From Chelativorans salis (lineage in GTDB: Bacteria; Pseudomonadota; Alphaproteobacteria; Rhizobiales; Rhizobiaceae), in the NCBI RefSeq assembly GCF_025336525.1, contig NZ_JAOCZP010000002.1, positions 620,001-684,000 of the forward strand: 64,000 nucleotides of DNA, in the 5' to 3' direction. Shown in pieces: positions 29,851 through 38,793 of the stretch. Positions within the stretch are counted from its first letter, which is position 1. Each line of letters starts with the position of its first letter. Made by a program: the position numbers and the translations under genes. The notes beneath the pieces are model-generated. The model ran no database searches, was not told the origin of the DNA, and saw only the letters and a list, made by a program, of their open reading frames with translations.

Positions 29851-29957
29851 CGTCACCCGGAGAACCGAAGGTTTGTCCGGGATCCACTCCGTGACTCTTC
29901 CACGTTCCGGAATGGGTTCCGGACAGCCTCCGCTGTCGCGTCAACTTCCGGAATGAC
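29851..29957. repeat. REP-like hairpin element overlapping the purB 3' end
   Basis: Two adjacent imperfect inverted repeats built from CCGGA/TCCGG arms (CCCGGAGAAC...GTCCGGG, and TTCCGGACAGCC...ACTTCCGGAA), ending in GAATGAC. Its plan resembles the unit repeated at 49.4-50.2 kb (GTCAT...hairpin...GATCCA). The element reaches into purB and supplies its last codons and stop. Confidence 0.6.
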
Positions 29958-31269
29958 GCGCGGAAAAATCACCAAACACCCGCCTGAAAATCGTATCCAC
30001 GTGTTTCGTATGATAGCCGAGGTCGAACTTCTCGCGAATCTCGTCTTCCGAAAGCGCTGCCCGCACATCCGTGTCGCCAAGCAGCTCTTCCAGAAAATCC
30101 GCTCCCTGTTCCCACACCTTCATGGCATTGCGCTGCACCAGCCGATAGGCATCCTCGCGGCTCACGCCGGCCTGGGTAAGCGCCAGCAGCACGCGCTGCG
30201 AGTGCACGAGGCCGCGGAAACGGTTGAGGTTTTTCTCCATCGCTTCAGGATAAACGACCAGCTTCTCCATCATCCCTGTCAGCCGCGCCAGCGCGAAATC
30301 CAGCGTCACCGTCGCATCCGGCCCGATCATGCGTTCCACCGACGAATGCGAGATATCGCGCTCATGCCAGAGCGCCACGTTCTCCATGGCAGGAGCCGCA
30401 TAGGCGCGCACCATGCGGGCAAGCCCGGTGAGGTTTTCCGAGAGAACGGGGTTGCGCTTGTGCGGCATGGCCGACGAGCCTTTCTGCCCCGGCGAGAAAT
30501 ACTCCTCCGCCTCCAGCACCTCGGTGCGCTGCAGGTGCCGAACCTCTGTCGCCAGCCGCTCGATGGAGGAGGCGATGACGGCGAGGGTGGCGAAATACAT
30601 TGCATGCCGGTCGCGCGGGATGACCTGGGTTGAGACCGGCTCCGGCTTCAGCCCCATCCTCTCGGCCACATGGGCCTCCACACGGGGATCGATGTTGGCG
30701 AAGGTGCCGATGGCGCCGGAGATGGCGCAGGTGGCGATCTCCTCACGCGCGTTCACCAGCCGCTCGCGGCAGCGGGAGAATTCGGCATAGGCCTGCGCCA
30801 GCTTCAGCCCAAAGGTGGTGGGCTCGGCATGGATGCCGTGGCTGCGGCCGATGGTGACGGTGTCCTTGTGCTCGTATGCACGCTTCTTGAGCGCGGCGAG
30901 CAGGGCATCGAGATCGACGATGAGGATGTCGCTCGCGCGCTTGAGCTGCACGTTGAAACAGGTGTCCAGCACGTCGGAAGAGGTCATGCCCTGGTGCACG
31001 AAGCGCGCCTCCGGCCCTACGATCTCGGCCAGATGCGTCAGGAAGGCGATGACGTCATGCTTGGTCTCACGCTCGATCTCGTCGATGCGCTCGATATCGA
31101 ACGTGGCACTGCCCGCCTTCTCCCAGATGGTCCTCGCAGCTTCCTTCGGCACGATGCCCAACTCGGCCATGGCGTCGGCCGCATGCGCCTCGATCTCGAA
31201 CCAGATGCGGAACTTCGTCTCGGGCGACCAAATGGCGGCCATATCGGGCCGCGAATAGCGCGGAATCAT
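29941..31269 (-). CDS. purB: Adenylosuccinate lyase
   Basis: 442 residues. Fumarase/aspartase-superfamily enzyme acting twice in purine synthesis (SAICAR to AICAR, adenylosuccinate to AMP). The signature GSSAMPHKRNPVLSENLTG is complete with the flexible catalytic serines; GRSHGIHAEPTTFGLK and QGMTSSDVLDTCFNVQ are also typical. The C-terminal FGDFSARHSGS runs into a REP-like repeat, so the final four residues come from it. Separate from the purCSQ and purL units. Confidence 0.96.
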   Translation of the reverse strand: MIPRYSRPDMAAIWSPETKFRIWFEIEAHAADAMAELGIVPKEAARTIWEKAGSATFDIERIDEIERETKHDVIAFLTHLAEIVGPEARFVHQGMTSSDVLDTCFNVQLKRASDILIVDLDALLAALKKRAYEHKDTVTIGRSHGIHAEPTTFGLKLAQAYAEFSRCRERLVNAREEIATCAISGAIGTFANIDPRVEAHVAERMGLKPEPVSTQVIPRDRHAMYFATLAVIASSIERLATEVRHLQRTEVLEAEEYFSPGQKGSSAMPHKRNPVLSENLTGLARMVRAYAAPAMENVALWHERDISHSSVERMIGPDATVTLDFALARLTGMMEKLVVYPEAMEKNLNRFRGLVHSQRVLLALTQAGVSREDAYRLVQRNAMKVWEQGADFLEELLGDTDVRAALSEDEIREKFDLGYHTKHVDTIFRRVFGDFSARHSGS

Positions 31270-31328
31270 GCGTTTGCCTGTTCTTCAAAGGGAAGCCATC
31301 CGGGGGTGTAGCAGACAAGCGGAAGGTG

Positions 31329-31850
31329 TCAACGCAACCGGGTGGCAAACCACAAGCCGAAGGCGAAAAGGGCGAGCAGCCCGTAGGGAAAATAGAGCCT
31401 GAGGCCGAGCACGGCAAATTGGTAGAGCGCGGTCGCCGTGGTGAAAAGGAGCCAATCGGCAAGGTCGTGGAGACTCACCCCCTCATGCCAGGACGCAACG
31501 GAAGCCACGTATTGGAACGCGAAGACCAGCGCCGTGAAGCCGACGGTCGCAACGCCGAGGGCCAGGAAGAAGCAGGCGAAGCGGCGGCCGGTGTCGAAGC
31601 GCCTGGCCATCTGACAGGCGGGGTAGAGCGCGGTCGGGAAGGCGAGTGCGGCGCCGAGGGTGAAGGTGAGAGTGATCGTAGCGACCCGCGAATGATCGAC
31701 CCAGTGGGCAATCCCTGCGAGAGCGCTTGCGCCCATCATCAGGCTCCAAAGCACCGTGCCGAGCACTGTAGCGCCTATGGGCGGCAGCGCGGCTCTTGGG
31801 CGGCTCGTGGCGTATGCCGCGGAAACGGGAGTGAAAGGGCCGTGCCGCAC
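31329..31850 (-). CDS. Four-helix integral membrane protein, unknown function
   Basis: 173 residues if it starts at the GTG at 31850, three bases after the stop of the upstream gene; this fits a coupled pair. Four hydrophobic segments are seen (GTVLWSLMMGASALAGIAHW; TITLTFTLGAALAFPTALYP; FACFFLALGVATVGFTALVF; LYFPYGLLALFAFGLWFATR). No catalytic motif or family could be recognised. The longer open frame upstream is antisense-like in composition and overlaps the DUF2259 gene. Confidence 0.6.
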   Translation of the reverse strand: MRHGPFTPVSAAYATSRPRAALPPIGATVLGTVLWSLMMGASALAGIAHWVDHSRVATITLTFTLGAALAFPTALYPACQMARRFDTGRRFACFFLALGVATVGFTALVFAFQYVASVASWHEGVSLHDLADWLLFTTATALYQFAVLGLRLYFPYGLLALFAFGLWFATRLR

Positions 31851-31852
31851 GC

Positions 31853-32572
31853 CTAAAGCTGTCCCGTCACTGCGATGAAACGATGATCCGGCCCCTCGAA
31901 GCCGAAGCTGCGGATTGCGATCAGGACGGCGAAGACGGCCGGCCCACCCTGTGGGTGATAGGTCTGGATGCCCGTCAGCCTGTAGCCGAGCGGACAACGG
32001 CGGCTCGACGGAATGGTCGCGTCCTCGTGCACGGTGGTGGTTTCATCGCCCGGTGCGGTGCCGACCCGCAGGAGGTGGAACCCGATGATCGTTCCCATGC
32101 CTTCGCAGTTTTCCGGCTGCTGAAGGTGTCGCTCTTCCAGGCGGAACTCCAGCGCCTCGTCGATTGGCGGCTCGACGGGGCGCGGGTTCACCATCATGCG
32201 GTGCGGATCGGCCGAATGTTCCGTCACCGCGTTCCAGCCGGCGGTGAAGCCGGGGGTAAGCTCGGCATCGGAAATCACTGATTGACCTTGATCTTTCGCG
32301 TCCTGCCTCGCCACTTCCAACGTCGCCCCTTCGTCGTCGATGCGCACGCGGATGGGCGTACCGGGCAGGAAGCTATCGCTCGTCGTGTCGATATAGAAGC
32401 GGTTCGCGTAGGGAAAGCCGGAGCCGTCCTGGATGCCGTATTCCTCGAAGGCGAAGATGCCGCCGTCTTCACTGAAGCCGAGGATCTCCACCGTTGCCGT
32501 GTCGCCGGCGCGCGCGGCGGGCAGGGTTAGCAAGAGCGCGGCAAGGGCGGCAAACAGGCGCAGGGTCGGCAT
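31853..32572 (-). CDS. Secreted DUF2259 protein
   Basis: 239 residues with a clear signal peptide (LRLFAALAALLLTLPAARA, cleavage after ARA at about 22). The mature part begins DTATVEILGFSEDGGIFAFE and shows the DUF2259 pattern (EYGIQDGSGFPYANRFYID). It has two Cys (NCEGMG and RRCPLGYRL) that could form a disulfide. Periplasmic or extracellular; biochemical role unknown. The membrane-protein gene follows with three bases between. Confidence 0.8.
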   Translation of the reverse strand: MPTLRLFAALAALLLTLPAARAGDTATVEILGFSEDGGIFAFEEYGIQDGSGFPYANRFYIDTTSDSFLPGTPIRVRIDDEGATLEVARQDAKDQGQSVISDAELTPGFTAGWNAVTEHSADPHRMMVNPRPVEPPIDEALEFRLEERHLQQPENCEGMGTIIGFHLLRVGTAPGDETTTVHEDATIPSSRRCPLGYRLTGIQTYHPQGGPAVFAVLIAIRSFGFEGPDHRFIAVTGQL

Positions 32573-32660
32573 GGCAAAGGCCCCTCTTTTTCTCGCAACG
32601 GCTTATATCCTTTTCCGCCAACCGGGGCGAGTACACCTTTCCCTTTAGCAGGGGGAAGTC

Positions 32661-33662
32661 TTACCGCTCCGACCACACTGGCATCACGTCGCCTTCAGCC
32701 TTTTCCGCCGCGAAAACCCCACGGGCGATAGCGCGCGCCATGGTGGCTGCAGCGGCGGCGTATAGCTCCACGCTTGCTGGAATGTCGGGCTCCACTCCGC
32801 TGTACCCCGTCCCTAGCGCGAAGACGAGGTCGCCGTCGAGCGGTGTATGCGCCGGCCATATGGCGCGGGCAAAGCCGTCATGGGCGGCGATCGCCAGCCG
32901 GTGCGCGGCGGCCTTGGTAAGTTTTGCGTCGGTGGCAATCACGCCGATGGTCGTGTTGCCGCCGAGCTTCGCTCCGCCGAGCTTGGTGGTAACGTCATGC
33001 GCGTTGCCGGGAAGCGGCGAGGGCAGGCCGAGGCCGCCGAACTCGGCGCCGATCTCGAACGGTGCCGCCCAGAAATGCGCCGTGTCGCCTATCGTCGTGG
33101 AGCCGATGGCATTGACGGCCACCAGCGCGCCGATTGTGACGCCGTTCGGCAGAATGCAGGAGGCCGAGCCGAGCCCGCCTTTCAATCCCGCCGTGGTTGC
33201 GCCCGTGGCCGCACCGTGCGTGCCGAGCGCGAAATCTTCCGCCGCTGCCTGTGTCGCCTCGTATCCGAGTTCGCGATAGGGCGGAAAGCGGCCCCAGTCC
33301 TTGTCGCCGCCATTGGCGAGGTCGAACAGGATCGCCGCCGGTACGATGGGCACACGAAAGCCTCCCACCTCAAAGCCTTTGCCCATCTCGCGCAGCGCGC
33401 CCTGTGCGCCGGACGCGGCATCAAGCCCGAAGGCTGAGCCGCCTGAAAGCACCACCGCGTTCACGCTCTCGACCAGGTTGTGCGGCGCCAGAAGGTCCGT
33501 CTCACGCGTCCCCGGCGCCCCGCCCAGCACCTTGACGCCTGCCGTCGCCGGCTCCCCGCAAAGCACCACGGTGACGCCGGATTTCAGCCGTGCATTCTGG
33601 CTGTTGCCGACCTTGAGCCCCGCGACATCGGTGATCAGATTCTTGTCTCCCGTCCGGAACAC
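32661..33662 (-). CDS. P1-family (DmpA/S58-type) peptidase
   Basis: 333 residues of the N-terminal-nucleophile P1 family, which self-cleaves to expose a Ser or Thr. The probable processing site is LGGNTTIGVIATDAKLTKAA (Asn-Thr near residue 242). Other conserved parts are ITDVAGLKVGNSQ, NAVVLSGGSAFGLDAASGAQ and GLKGGLGSASCILPNG. Relatives are D-aminopeptidases, beta-peptidyl aminopeptidases or hydrolases of modified small molecules. The GTG start follows directly on the stop of the binding-protein gene, so they are one operon; the binding protein may deliver a related amino compound. Confidence 0.9.
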   Translation of the reverse strand: MFRTGDKNLITDVAGLKVGNSQNARLKSGVTVVLCGEPATAGVKVLGGAPGTRETDLLAPHNLVESVNAVVLSGGSAFGLDAASGAQGALREMGKGFEVGGFRVPIVPAAILFDLANGGDKDWGRFPPYRELGYEATQAAAEDFALGTHGAATGATTAGLKGGLGSASCILPNGVTIGALVAVNAIGSTTIGDTAHFWAAPFEIGAEFGGLGLPSPLPGNAHDVTTKLGGAKLGGNTTIGVIATDAKLTKAAAHRLAIAAHDGFARAIWPAHTPLDGDLVFALGTGYSGVEPDIPASVELYAAAAATMARAIARGVFAAEKAEGDVMPVWSER

Positions 33663-34751
33663 CTATTCCACCTCCACGAATTCCTCGCCGTCGTAGCGGA
33701 AAAGCCGGTAAATGTTGCGTGCGAGATCGCCATTTTCGTCGAAGCGGACGATCCCGATCGCCGTATCGAAGGCGAAATCGTCGAGGATCTCCACGACCGG
33801 CTTGCCGTCCTCGGCCGCGACGCGCACTGCACCCGTCGCAAGCTGGGTGGCCGCATAACCAGGCAGAACGTAACCTTCCGACTCTACGCCCGCCTCGCGC
33901 AAGGCCTGAAGTATTTCGGGAGCGGCAATCTCGTGCCATTGCGGCGGCCCGACCATCAGCACGCCGGCGGGAAGCGGCACCAGATCGTCCTCGGCCCTGA
34001 GCGCCTCGCCGCCGGCAAAGGTCACCTCATAGCCGAGTTCCTCGGCATCGCGTGCCATTATCGCGACGTCGCTGCGGTCGCCTCCGACGAAGACATGGGT
34101 GGCGCCCGCCCGCCGCAGCCGGCCGACAAGACCGATCTGGTTGTCCATCTGAGGCCTGAAGGTGTCTATGAAGACCGGCTGCAACTCCGCCAGTTCGGCG
34201 GCGGCACGCAGGTTCTCCGCTAGCTCCCGCCCATAGATCGTGCCGTCGTCCACGATGGCGAAGAATTCGTTGCGCCAGCGCCGGATCAGGATATCCGCCA
34301 CCGCCTCGCGCTCGTCGTCGGTGCGGGGGCCGAGCCGGTAGACGGGCCAGTCCGTACGCGCCTTCTGGTCGGTCAATCCGCCCGTGCGCACGGGGGTGAC
34401 CACTGGAACCCCAGCCTCCTTCAGGATCGGCATGGCTGCCTCGACGGCCGGCGTGCACAGAAAGCCGATGACGATTGCCGCGCCTGCCTCCACCAGCGCG
34501 TGTGCAGCCTCAGCCCCGCCTTCCTCGGTGCACGCGTCGTCGGCCTCCACCAGCCGTGCTGTCGCGTCGCCTTTGATCGCCGTCCGCGCCCCTTCCGCCC
34601 ATTGCGTGCCCAGCGTTGCGAAATTGCCGCTCAGCGGCGCCGAAAGACCCACGATCACCTCCTGCGCATGCGCCGGGGCTACCGCCGCCAAAGCGGAAAG
34701 CTGGAGGGCGAGCAAGACTGGACGCAGGGGGTACAGACTGAAAATCCTCAA
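33663..34751 (-). CDS. Periplasmic substrate-binding protein, branched-chain amino acid (LivJ) type
   Basis: 362 residues with a signal peptide (LLALQLSALAAVAPAHA, cleavage near residue 29). The mature protein begins QEVIVGLSAPLSGNFATLGT, typical of type I periplasmic binding proteins for leucine/isoleucine/valine and related ligands. Two Rossmann-like lobes follow, with VVTPVRTGGLTDQ and FAIVDDGTIYGRELAENLR. Permease and ATPase genes of the usual ABC system are not next to it, so it may act with a transporter elsewhere. Coupled to the P1 peptidase. Confidence 0.85.
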   Translation of the reverse strand: MRIFSLYPLRPVLLALQLSALAAVAPAHAQEVIVGLSAPLSGNFATLGTQWAEGARTAIKGDATARLVEADDACTEEGGAEAAHALVEAGAAIVIGFLCTPAVEAAMPILKEAGVPVVTPVRTGGLTDQKARTDWPVYRLGPRTDDEREAVADILIRRWRNEFFAIVDDGTIYGRELAENLRAAAELAELQPVFIDTFRPQMDNQIGLVGRLRRAGATHVFVGGDRSDVAIMARDAEELGYEVTFAGGEALRAEDDLVPLPAGVLMVGPPQWHEIAAPEILQALREAGVESEGYVLPGYAATQLATGAVRVAAEDGKPVVEILDDFAFDTAIGIVRFDENGDLARNIYRLFRYDGEEFVEVE

Positions 34752-34888
34752 TTAGCACGCATAGTTCTGAACTTCCGCCACTGGTAAATGGTGGCGGGCC
34801 TCGGCGCAACACGCTATTGAGGCGGCCCGCCGGCCGCTTGTATGCGTCGGGCCGCAACCTATCTGTAACGAGGCGACGGGGATTTTTC

Positions 34889-35383
34889 GTGCTGAAGACC
34901 AACGACGTAGCACCGCAGCATTATCGTGACGCAATGGCCCGCTTTGCCGGCGCTGTGCACGTTGTCACCACGGACGGGCCCGCCGGGCGCCGCGGCGTCA
35001 CCGTTATCGCTGCCTGCTCCGTTTCCGACAATCCGCCCATCGTGCTCGTCTGCCTCAACCGTGAGAACGTCAACAACGACTTTTTTCTGAAGAACGGCGT
35101 CTTCGCGCTCAACACGCTGGCCGCCGATCATCAGGAGCTGTCGGACGCCTTCTCCGGCCTTACTCGTCTGCCGCCCGACGAGCGGTTCGCCCTTGCCGAG
35201 TGGGAGACGCTGTCGACAGGCGCACCGGCGCTAACCGACGCCATGGCCGTTTTCGACTGTCAGGTGATCGACACCAAGGACCTTGCCACCCACCGTATTT
35301 ATTTCGGCAAGGTGACAGGCCTGCGCGTGGGCGCTAACCTGCGCCCGCTGCTTTACCACGACCGCGGCTACCGCGTTCTCTAA
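34889..35383 (+). CDS. Flavin reductase domain protein (RutF/HpaC-like)
   Basis: 164 residues from a GTG at 34889 (GGGGA seven bases upstream). A split-barrel FMN-binding domain: HYRDAMARFAGAVHVVTTDG, VTVIAACSVSDNPPIVLVCL, and the C-terminal ATHRIYFGKVTGLRVG plus PLLYHDRGYRVL. Family members reduce FMN or FAD with NAD(P)H for a partner monooxygenase. It is the first gene of the molybdenum-hydroxylase maturation operon, 15 bases before coxD; no monooxygenase is in sight, so the partner is unknown. Confidence 0.85.
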   Translation: MLKTNDVAPQHYRDAMARFAGAVHVVTTDGPAGRRGVTVIAACSVSDNPPIVLVCLNRENVNNDFFLKNGVFALNTLAADHQELSDAFSGLTRLPPDERFALAEWETLSTGAPALTDAMAVFDCQVIDTKDLATHRIYFGKVTGLRVGANLRPLLYHDRGYRVL

Positions 35384-35398
35384 TCCTTCGGAGAAACA

Positions 35399-36328
35399 AT
35401 GTCCGCACTCACCCCACGCGCCCTCCCGCAGTCGATCGACGAGACGCTCGACCTTATGGCCGATGCCGATTACGTGGCCGACCGGGCGCTCGCCACCGTG
35501 CTCTTCCTGGCCTTGAAGATGAAGCGGCCGCTGTTTCTAGAAGGCGAGGCCGGCGTCGGCAAGACGGAGATCGCCAAGGTTCTGGCCGCCTCCCTCGGCC
35601 GCCGTCTCATCCGGCTCCAGTGCTACGAGGGGCTGGACGTCTCCTCGGCCGTCTACGAGTGGAACTACGCTGCCCAGATGATCGAGATCCGCATGGAGGA
35701 AGCGACGGGGACGGCTGACCGCGACATCATGGAGCACAACGTCTTCTCCGAGAAATACCTGATCCGCCGTCCCGTCATGGAGGCGCTTTCCGGTGACATC
35801 GGTGCAGCTCCCGTCTTCCTCATCGACGAGCTCGACCGCACGGACGAGGCCTTCGAGGCCTTCCTTCTGGAAATCCTTTCCGACTATCAGGTGAGCGTGC
35901 CCGAGCTTGGCACCGTCCGCGCCGACGAGCCACCCATCGTCATCATCACCACCAACCGCACGCGCGAAATCCACGACGCGCTGAAGCGTCGCTGCCTCTA
36001 TCACTGGGTGGATTATCCGGACGCCGAGCGCGAATTGGAGATCGTCCACCGCAAGGTGCCCGAGGCCAACCGCCGCCTCTCCGAAGAGGTGGTCCACTAC
36101 GTGCAGAAACTGCGCGAGATCGACCTTTTCAAGGTGCCGGGCGTGGCCGAGTCCATCGACTGGGCGAACGCCTTGACCGAACTCGACAAGATTGCGCTCG
36201 ACCCCGAAACCGTTTCCGATACGCTGGGCGTGCTCCTGAAGTACCAGGACGACATCGCGCGGCTGCGGGAGGGCGAGGGTGCGAAGATCCTGAGCGAGGT
36301 CAAGGCCGAGCTGGAAGCCGCGAGCTGA
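35399..36328 (+). CDS. MoxR-type AAA+ ATPase, CoxD-like
   Basis: 309 residues. Walker A FLEGEAGVGKTEIAKVLA near residue 43, Walker B FLIDELDRTDEAFEAFLLEI near 140, sensor PIVIITTNRTREIHDALKRR. In CO dehydrogenase clusters CoxD, a MoxR ATPase, works with CoxE to insert copper and sulfur into the molybdenum centre. The gene is followed after four bases by a VWA-domain partner, the usual MoxR-VWA pairing. Inferred role: maturation of a molybdenum hydroxylase of the xanthine/CO dehydrogenase type. Confidence 0.88.
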   Translation: MSALTPRALPQSIDETLDLMADADYVADRALATVLFLALKMKRPLFLEGEAGVGKTEIAKVLAASLGRRLIRLQCYEGLDVSSAVYEWNYAAQMIEIRMEEATGTADRDIMEHNVFSEKYLIRRPVMEALSGDIGAAPVFLIDELDRTDEAFEAFLLEILSDYQVSVPELGTVRADEPPIVIITTNRTREIHDALKRRCLYHWVDYPDAERELEIVHRKVPEANRRLSEEVVHYVQKLREIDLFKVPGVAESIDWANALTELDKIALDPETVSDTLGVLLKYQDDIARLREGEGAKILSEVKAELEAAS

Positions 36329-36332
36329 GGCC

Positions 36333-37580
36333 ATGGCCGCCGGCAGCAAGCAACGCCGCACGAGCGCCGATCCGGAGGGGCGGCTTGCCGACAATATCGT
36401 CTATTTCGCCCGCGCACTGCGCAAGGCGGGCCTGCGCGTCGGCCCTGGTGCCGTCACCGATGCCATCGAGGCCGTGCTGACGGCCGGCATCGGCACGCGC
36501 GACGATTTCTATTGGACGCTGCACGCCGTTCTCGTGAAACGGCACGAGGACCACGCCGTCTTCGACGAGGCTTTCCGCCTGTTCTGGCGCTCGCGCGAGC
36601 TGATCGAGAAGATGCTGGCCATGCTCTCGCCGGTGGCGCCAGATCGGGCAGAGAAGGAGAAGCCGCGCGCCGGCGAGACGCGGGCCGGCGAAGCCTTCCA
36701 GAACGACCGCCGCGACCCGCTTGCGCGCAACGAGATCGAACTCGACGCGCGCCTCTCGCTGTCGGCCAACGAGGTGCTGCGCGACAAGGACTTCGCGCAA
36801 ATGACGACAGAGGAGTTGGCGGCCGCGCGGCAGGCGATGGCCGCGCTCGTCATGCCGCACGATCTCGTCGCCACCCGCCGCCTCCGCCCGGACTCACGCG
36901 GCGAGCGTATCGACCCGCGCGCCATGATGCGCTTCGGCTTGCGCACCGGCGGCGACCTCATCCTGCCGCGTTTTCGCTGCCCACGCCGGATGCATCCGCC
37001 CCTCGTCGTGCTCGCCGACATCTCCGGCTCCATGAGCCAGTACACGCGCATCTTCCTGCACTTCCTGCACGCGCTGACGGAAAAGCGCCGCCGCGTGCAT
37101 TCCTTCGTCTTCGGCACGAGGCTCACCAACCTGACGCGCCAGCTGCGCCACCGCGACCCCGACGAGGCACTGGCCGAATGTGCAAACGCCGTGCCCGACT
37201 GGTCCGGCGGCACGCGCATCGGCGAGGCGCTTCACACCTTCAATCGCCTGTGGTCGCGCCGCGTTCTGGGGCAGGGGGCGACGGTGCTTTTGATCACCGA
37301 CGGGCTGGAGCGCGACCATGTCGAGCGGCTCGCTCACGAGATGGAGCGGCTCCACAAATCCTGTCGCCGCCTCATCTGGCTCAACCCCCTCCTGCGCTTC
37401 GAAGGCTTCGAGGCCAAGGCGCGCGGCGTGAAGGCGATGCTGCCGCACGTGGATGAGTTCCGCCCGGTTCACACGCTGGAGGCGCTGGGAGACCTGTGCC
37501 GGGCGCTCTCCGCCCCGCCGCGGCGCGGGCGCATGGGAGCCGTGATGGAACGGGGGCTTGGCAACCGCCTGCCTGCGTGA
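36333..37580 (+). CDS. VWA-domain protein, CoxE-like
   Basis: 415 residues. The C-terminal von Willebrand A domain contains the MIDAS motif DISGSMSQYTR (near residue 230) and TDGLERDHV. The N-terminal helical region (about 1-200) is typical of the CoxE / YehP group. Acts with the MoxR ATPase just upstream as a chaperone-like pair for molybdenum enzyme maturation. The TGA is followed by a 166-base gap with a long inverted repeat before the xdhC genes. Confidence 0.88.
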   Translation: MAAGSKQRRTSADPEGRLADNIVYFARALRKAGLRVGPGAVTDAIEAVLTAGIGTRDDFYWTLHAVLVKRHEDHAVFDEAFRLFWRSRELIEKMLAMLSPVAPDRAEKEKPRAGETRAGEAFQNDRRDPLARNEIELDARLSLSANEVLRDKDFAQMTTEELAAARQAMAALVMPHDLVATRRLRPDSRGERIDPRAMMRFGLRTGGDLILPRFRCPRRMHPPLVVLADISGSMSQYTRIFLHFLHALTEKRRRVHSFVFGTRLTNLTRQLRHRDPDEALAECANAVPDWSGGTRIGEALHTFNRLWSRRVLGQGATVLLITDGLERDHVERLAHEMERLHKSCRRLIWLNPLLRFEGFEAKARGVKAMLPHVDEFRPVHTLEALGDLCRALSAPPRRGRMGAVMERGLGNRLPA

Positions 37581-37631
37581 CCATATTGGAATGGGTCAAG
37601 GATATGCTCCGAGATTTTGCGTGGAGATGTC

Positions 37632-37700
37632 GGAAAGACCCCACTTGTGATTTCCAAGGCTTCGCTAAACCCAGAAAATCGCAAGTGAGGGGAATCTTCC
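37632..37700. repeat. Long imperfect inverted repeat between coxE-like and xdhC-like genes
   Basis: Arms of about 25 bases: GGAAAGACCCCACTTGTGATTT (inner arm 37642-37653) pairs with AAATCGCAAGTG (37676-37687) and on to GGGGAATCTTCC (ends 37700). One mismatch lies in the 12-bp inner stem and small bulges in the outer part; the loop is about 22 bases. It has no T run, so it looks more like an intergenic repeat than a terminator. Confidence 0.55.
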
Positions 37701-37746
37701 ACCGTTCTGCCGCTCGCAATCTCGACACACCGGGAGGAGGCGAAAA

Positions 37747-38082
37747 ATGCCCGAGGAAGTCCAGAGCGAACCGCTCGACCCCCTGATGACCGCCGAGGAC
37801 TGGATGAAGGCCGGCAAGGACGTGGCCATTGCCACCGTCGTCGAGACCTGGGGCTCGGCTCCACGGCCCGTGGGCAGCCATCTGGTCATCGACGGGGAGG
37901 GGCATTTTGAGGGCTCCGTCTCCGGCGGCTGCGTGGAAGGTGCAGTGGTGGCGGAGGCCACCGACGTCCTTTCCGACGGCAAGCCGCGCATGCTGGAGTT
38001 CGGTGTTGCCGACGAAACGGCCTGGGAGGTCGGCCTCTCCTGCGGCGGCCGCATCAAGGTCTATGTCGAGCGACTGGGCTGA
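37747..38082 (+). CDS. XdhC-family protein, N-terminal (CoxI-type) domain
   Basis: 111 residues: the short XdhC/CoxI domain on its own. Typical: VAIATVVETWGSAPRPVGSH, GSVSGGCVEGAVVAEATDVL and VGLSCGGRIKVYVERL, including the two conserved cysteine motifs (SGGCVE and SCGG). XdhC proteins bind molybdenum cofactor, help its sulfuration and hand it to xanthine-dehydrogenase-type enzymes. The second half of XdhC is encoded by the next gene, after three bases. Confidence 0.9.
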   Translation: MPEEVQSEPLDPLMTAEDWMKAGKDVAIATVVETWGSAPRPVGSHLVIDGEGHFEGSVSGGCVEGAVVAEATDVLSDGKPRMLEFGVADETAWEVGLSCGGRIKVYVERLG

Positions 38083-38085
38083 GCC

Positions 38086-38793
38086 ATGGACCCCTATGCC
38101 CTGAAGAAGCTCAATCAATGCCGCCGCGAACGCCGCGCGGCTCTCCTCGTCACCGACCTGGGCGACGGGCGCGACCGGGTGGTGGTGGAGGGCGATCCCG
38201 TCTCCGGGCTATTGGGCGAGGCGGTGGAGAAGGCGTTCCGCTCCGACAAATCCGCCACGGTGGAGGTCGACGGACGCACGTTCTTCCTCAACGTACACCT
38301 GCCGCCGCCACGACTCGTCATGATCGGCGCCGTCCACATCAGCCAGGCACTGGCACCGATGGCGCGCATGGCCGGCTTTGACGTCCACATCATCGACCCG
38401 CGCACGGCCTTCGCCTCGCCAGAACGCTTCTCCGGTGTCCGGCTCGATGCCGAATGGCCGGAGGAGGCGCTGGCAAGGAGCCCGCTCGACGCCTATTGCG
38501 CGCTAGCGGCACTCACCCATGACCCGAAGATCGACGACCCGGCGCTGATGGCTGCACTCGAAGCTGGCTGCTTCTATGTCGGCGCGCTCGGCAGCCGAAA
38601 GACCCACGCCAAACGCGTCGAGCGGTTGACGGCGGCAGGCGTTCCGTCCTCCGCTATCGAGCGCGTCCACGCGCCCATCGGTCTGGCGATCGGTGCGGCG
38701 AGCCCGCCGGAGATCGCCGTCGCAGTGCTGGCGGAAATTATCGAGGCCCTGCGCTCGCGCGGGCTGGAAGCACGGAAAGGTGAGGCGGCGTGA
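38086..38793 (+). CDS. XdhC-family protein, C-terminal (Rossmann) domain
   Basis: 235 residues. The Rossmann-like XdhC C-terminal domain: LVMIGAVHISQALAPMARMA, DVHIIDPRTAFASPERF, YVGALGSRKTHAKRVERL and HAPIGLAIGAASPPEIAVAV. It completes the split XdhC encoded with the preceding gene. The 3' end overlaps the MoeA/MocA fusion by four bases, so the three are tightly co-expressed. Confidence 0.9.
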   Translation: MDPYALKKLNQCRRERRAALLVTDLGDGRDRVVVEGDPVSGLLGEAVEKAFRSDKSATVEVDGRTFFLNVHLPPPRLVMIGAVHISQALAPMARMAGFDVHIIDPRTAFASPERFSGVRLDAEWPEEALARSPLDAYCALAALTHDPKIDDPALMAALEAGCFYVGALGSRKTHAKRVERLTAAGVPSSAIERVHAPIGLAIGAASPPEIAVAVLAEIIEALRSRGLEARKGEAA

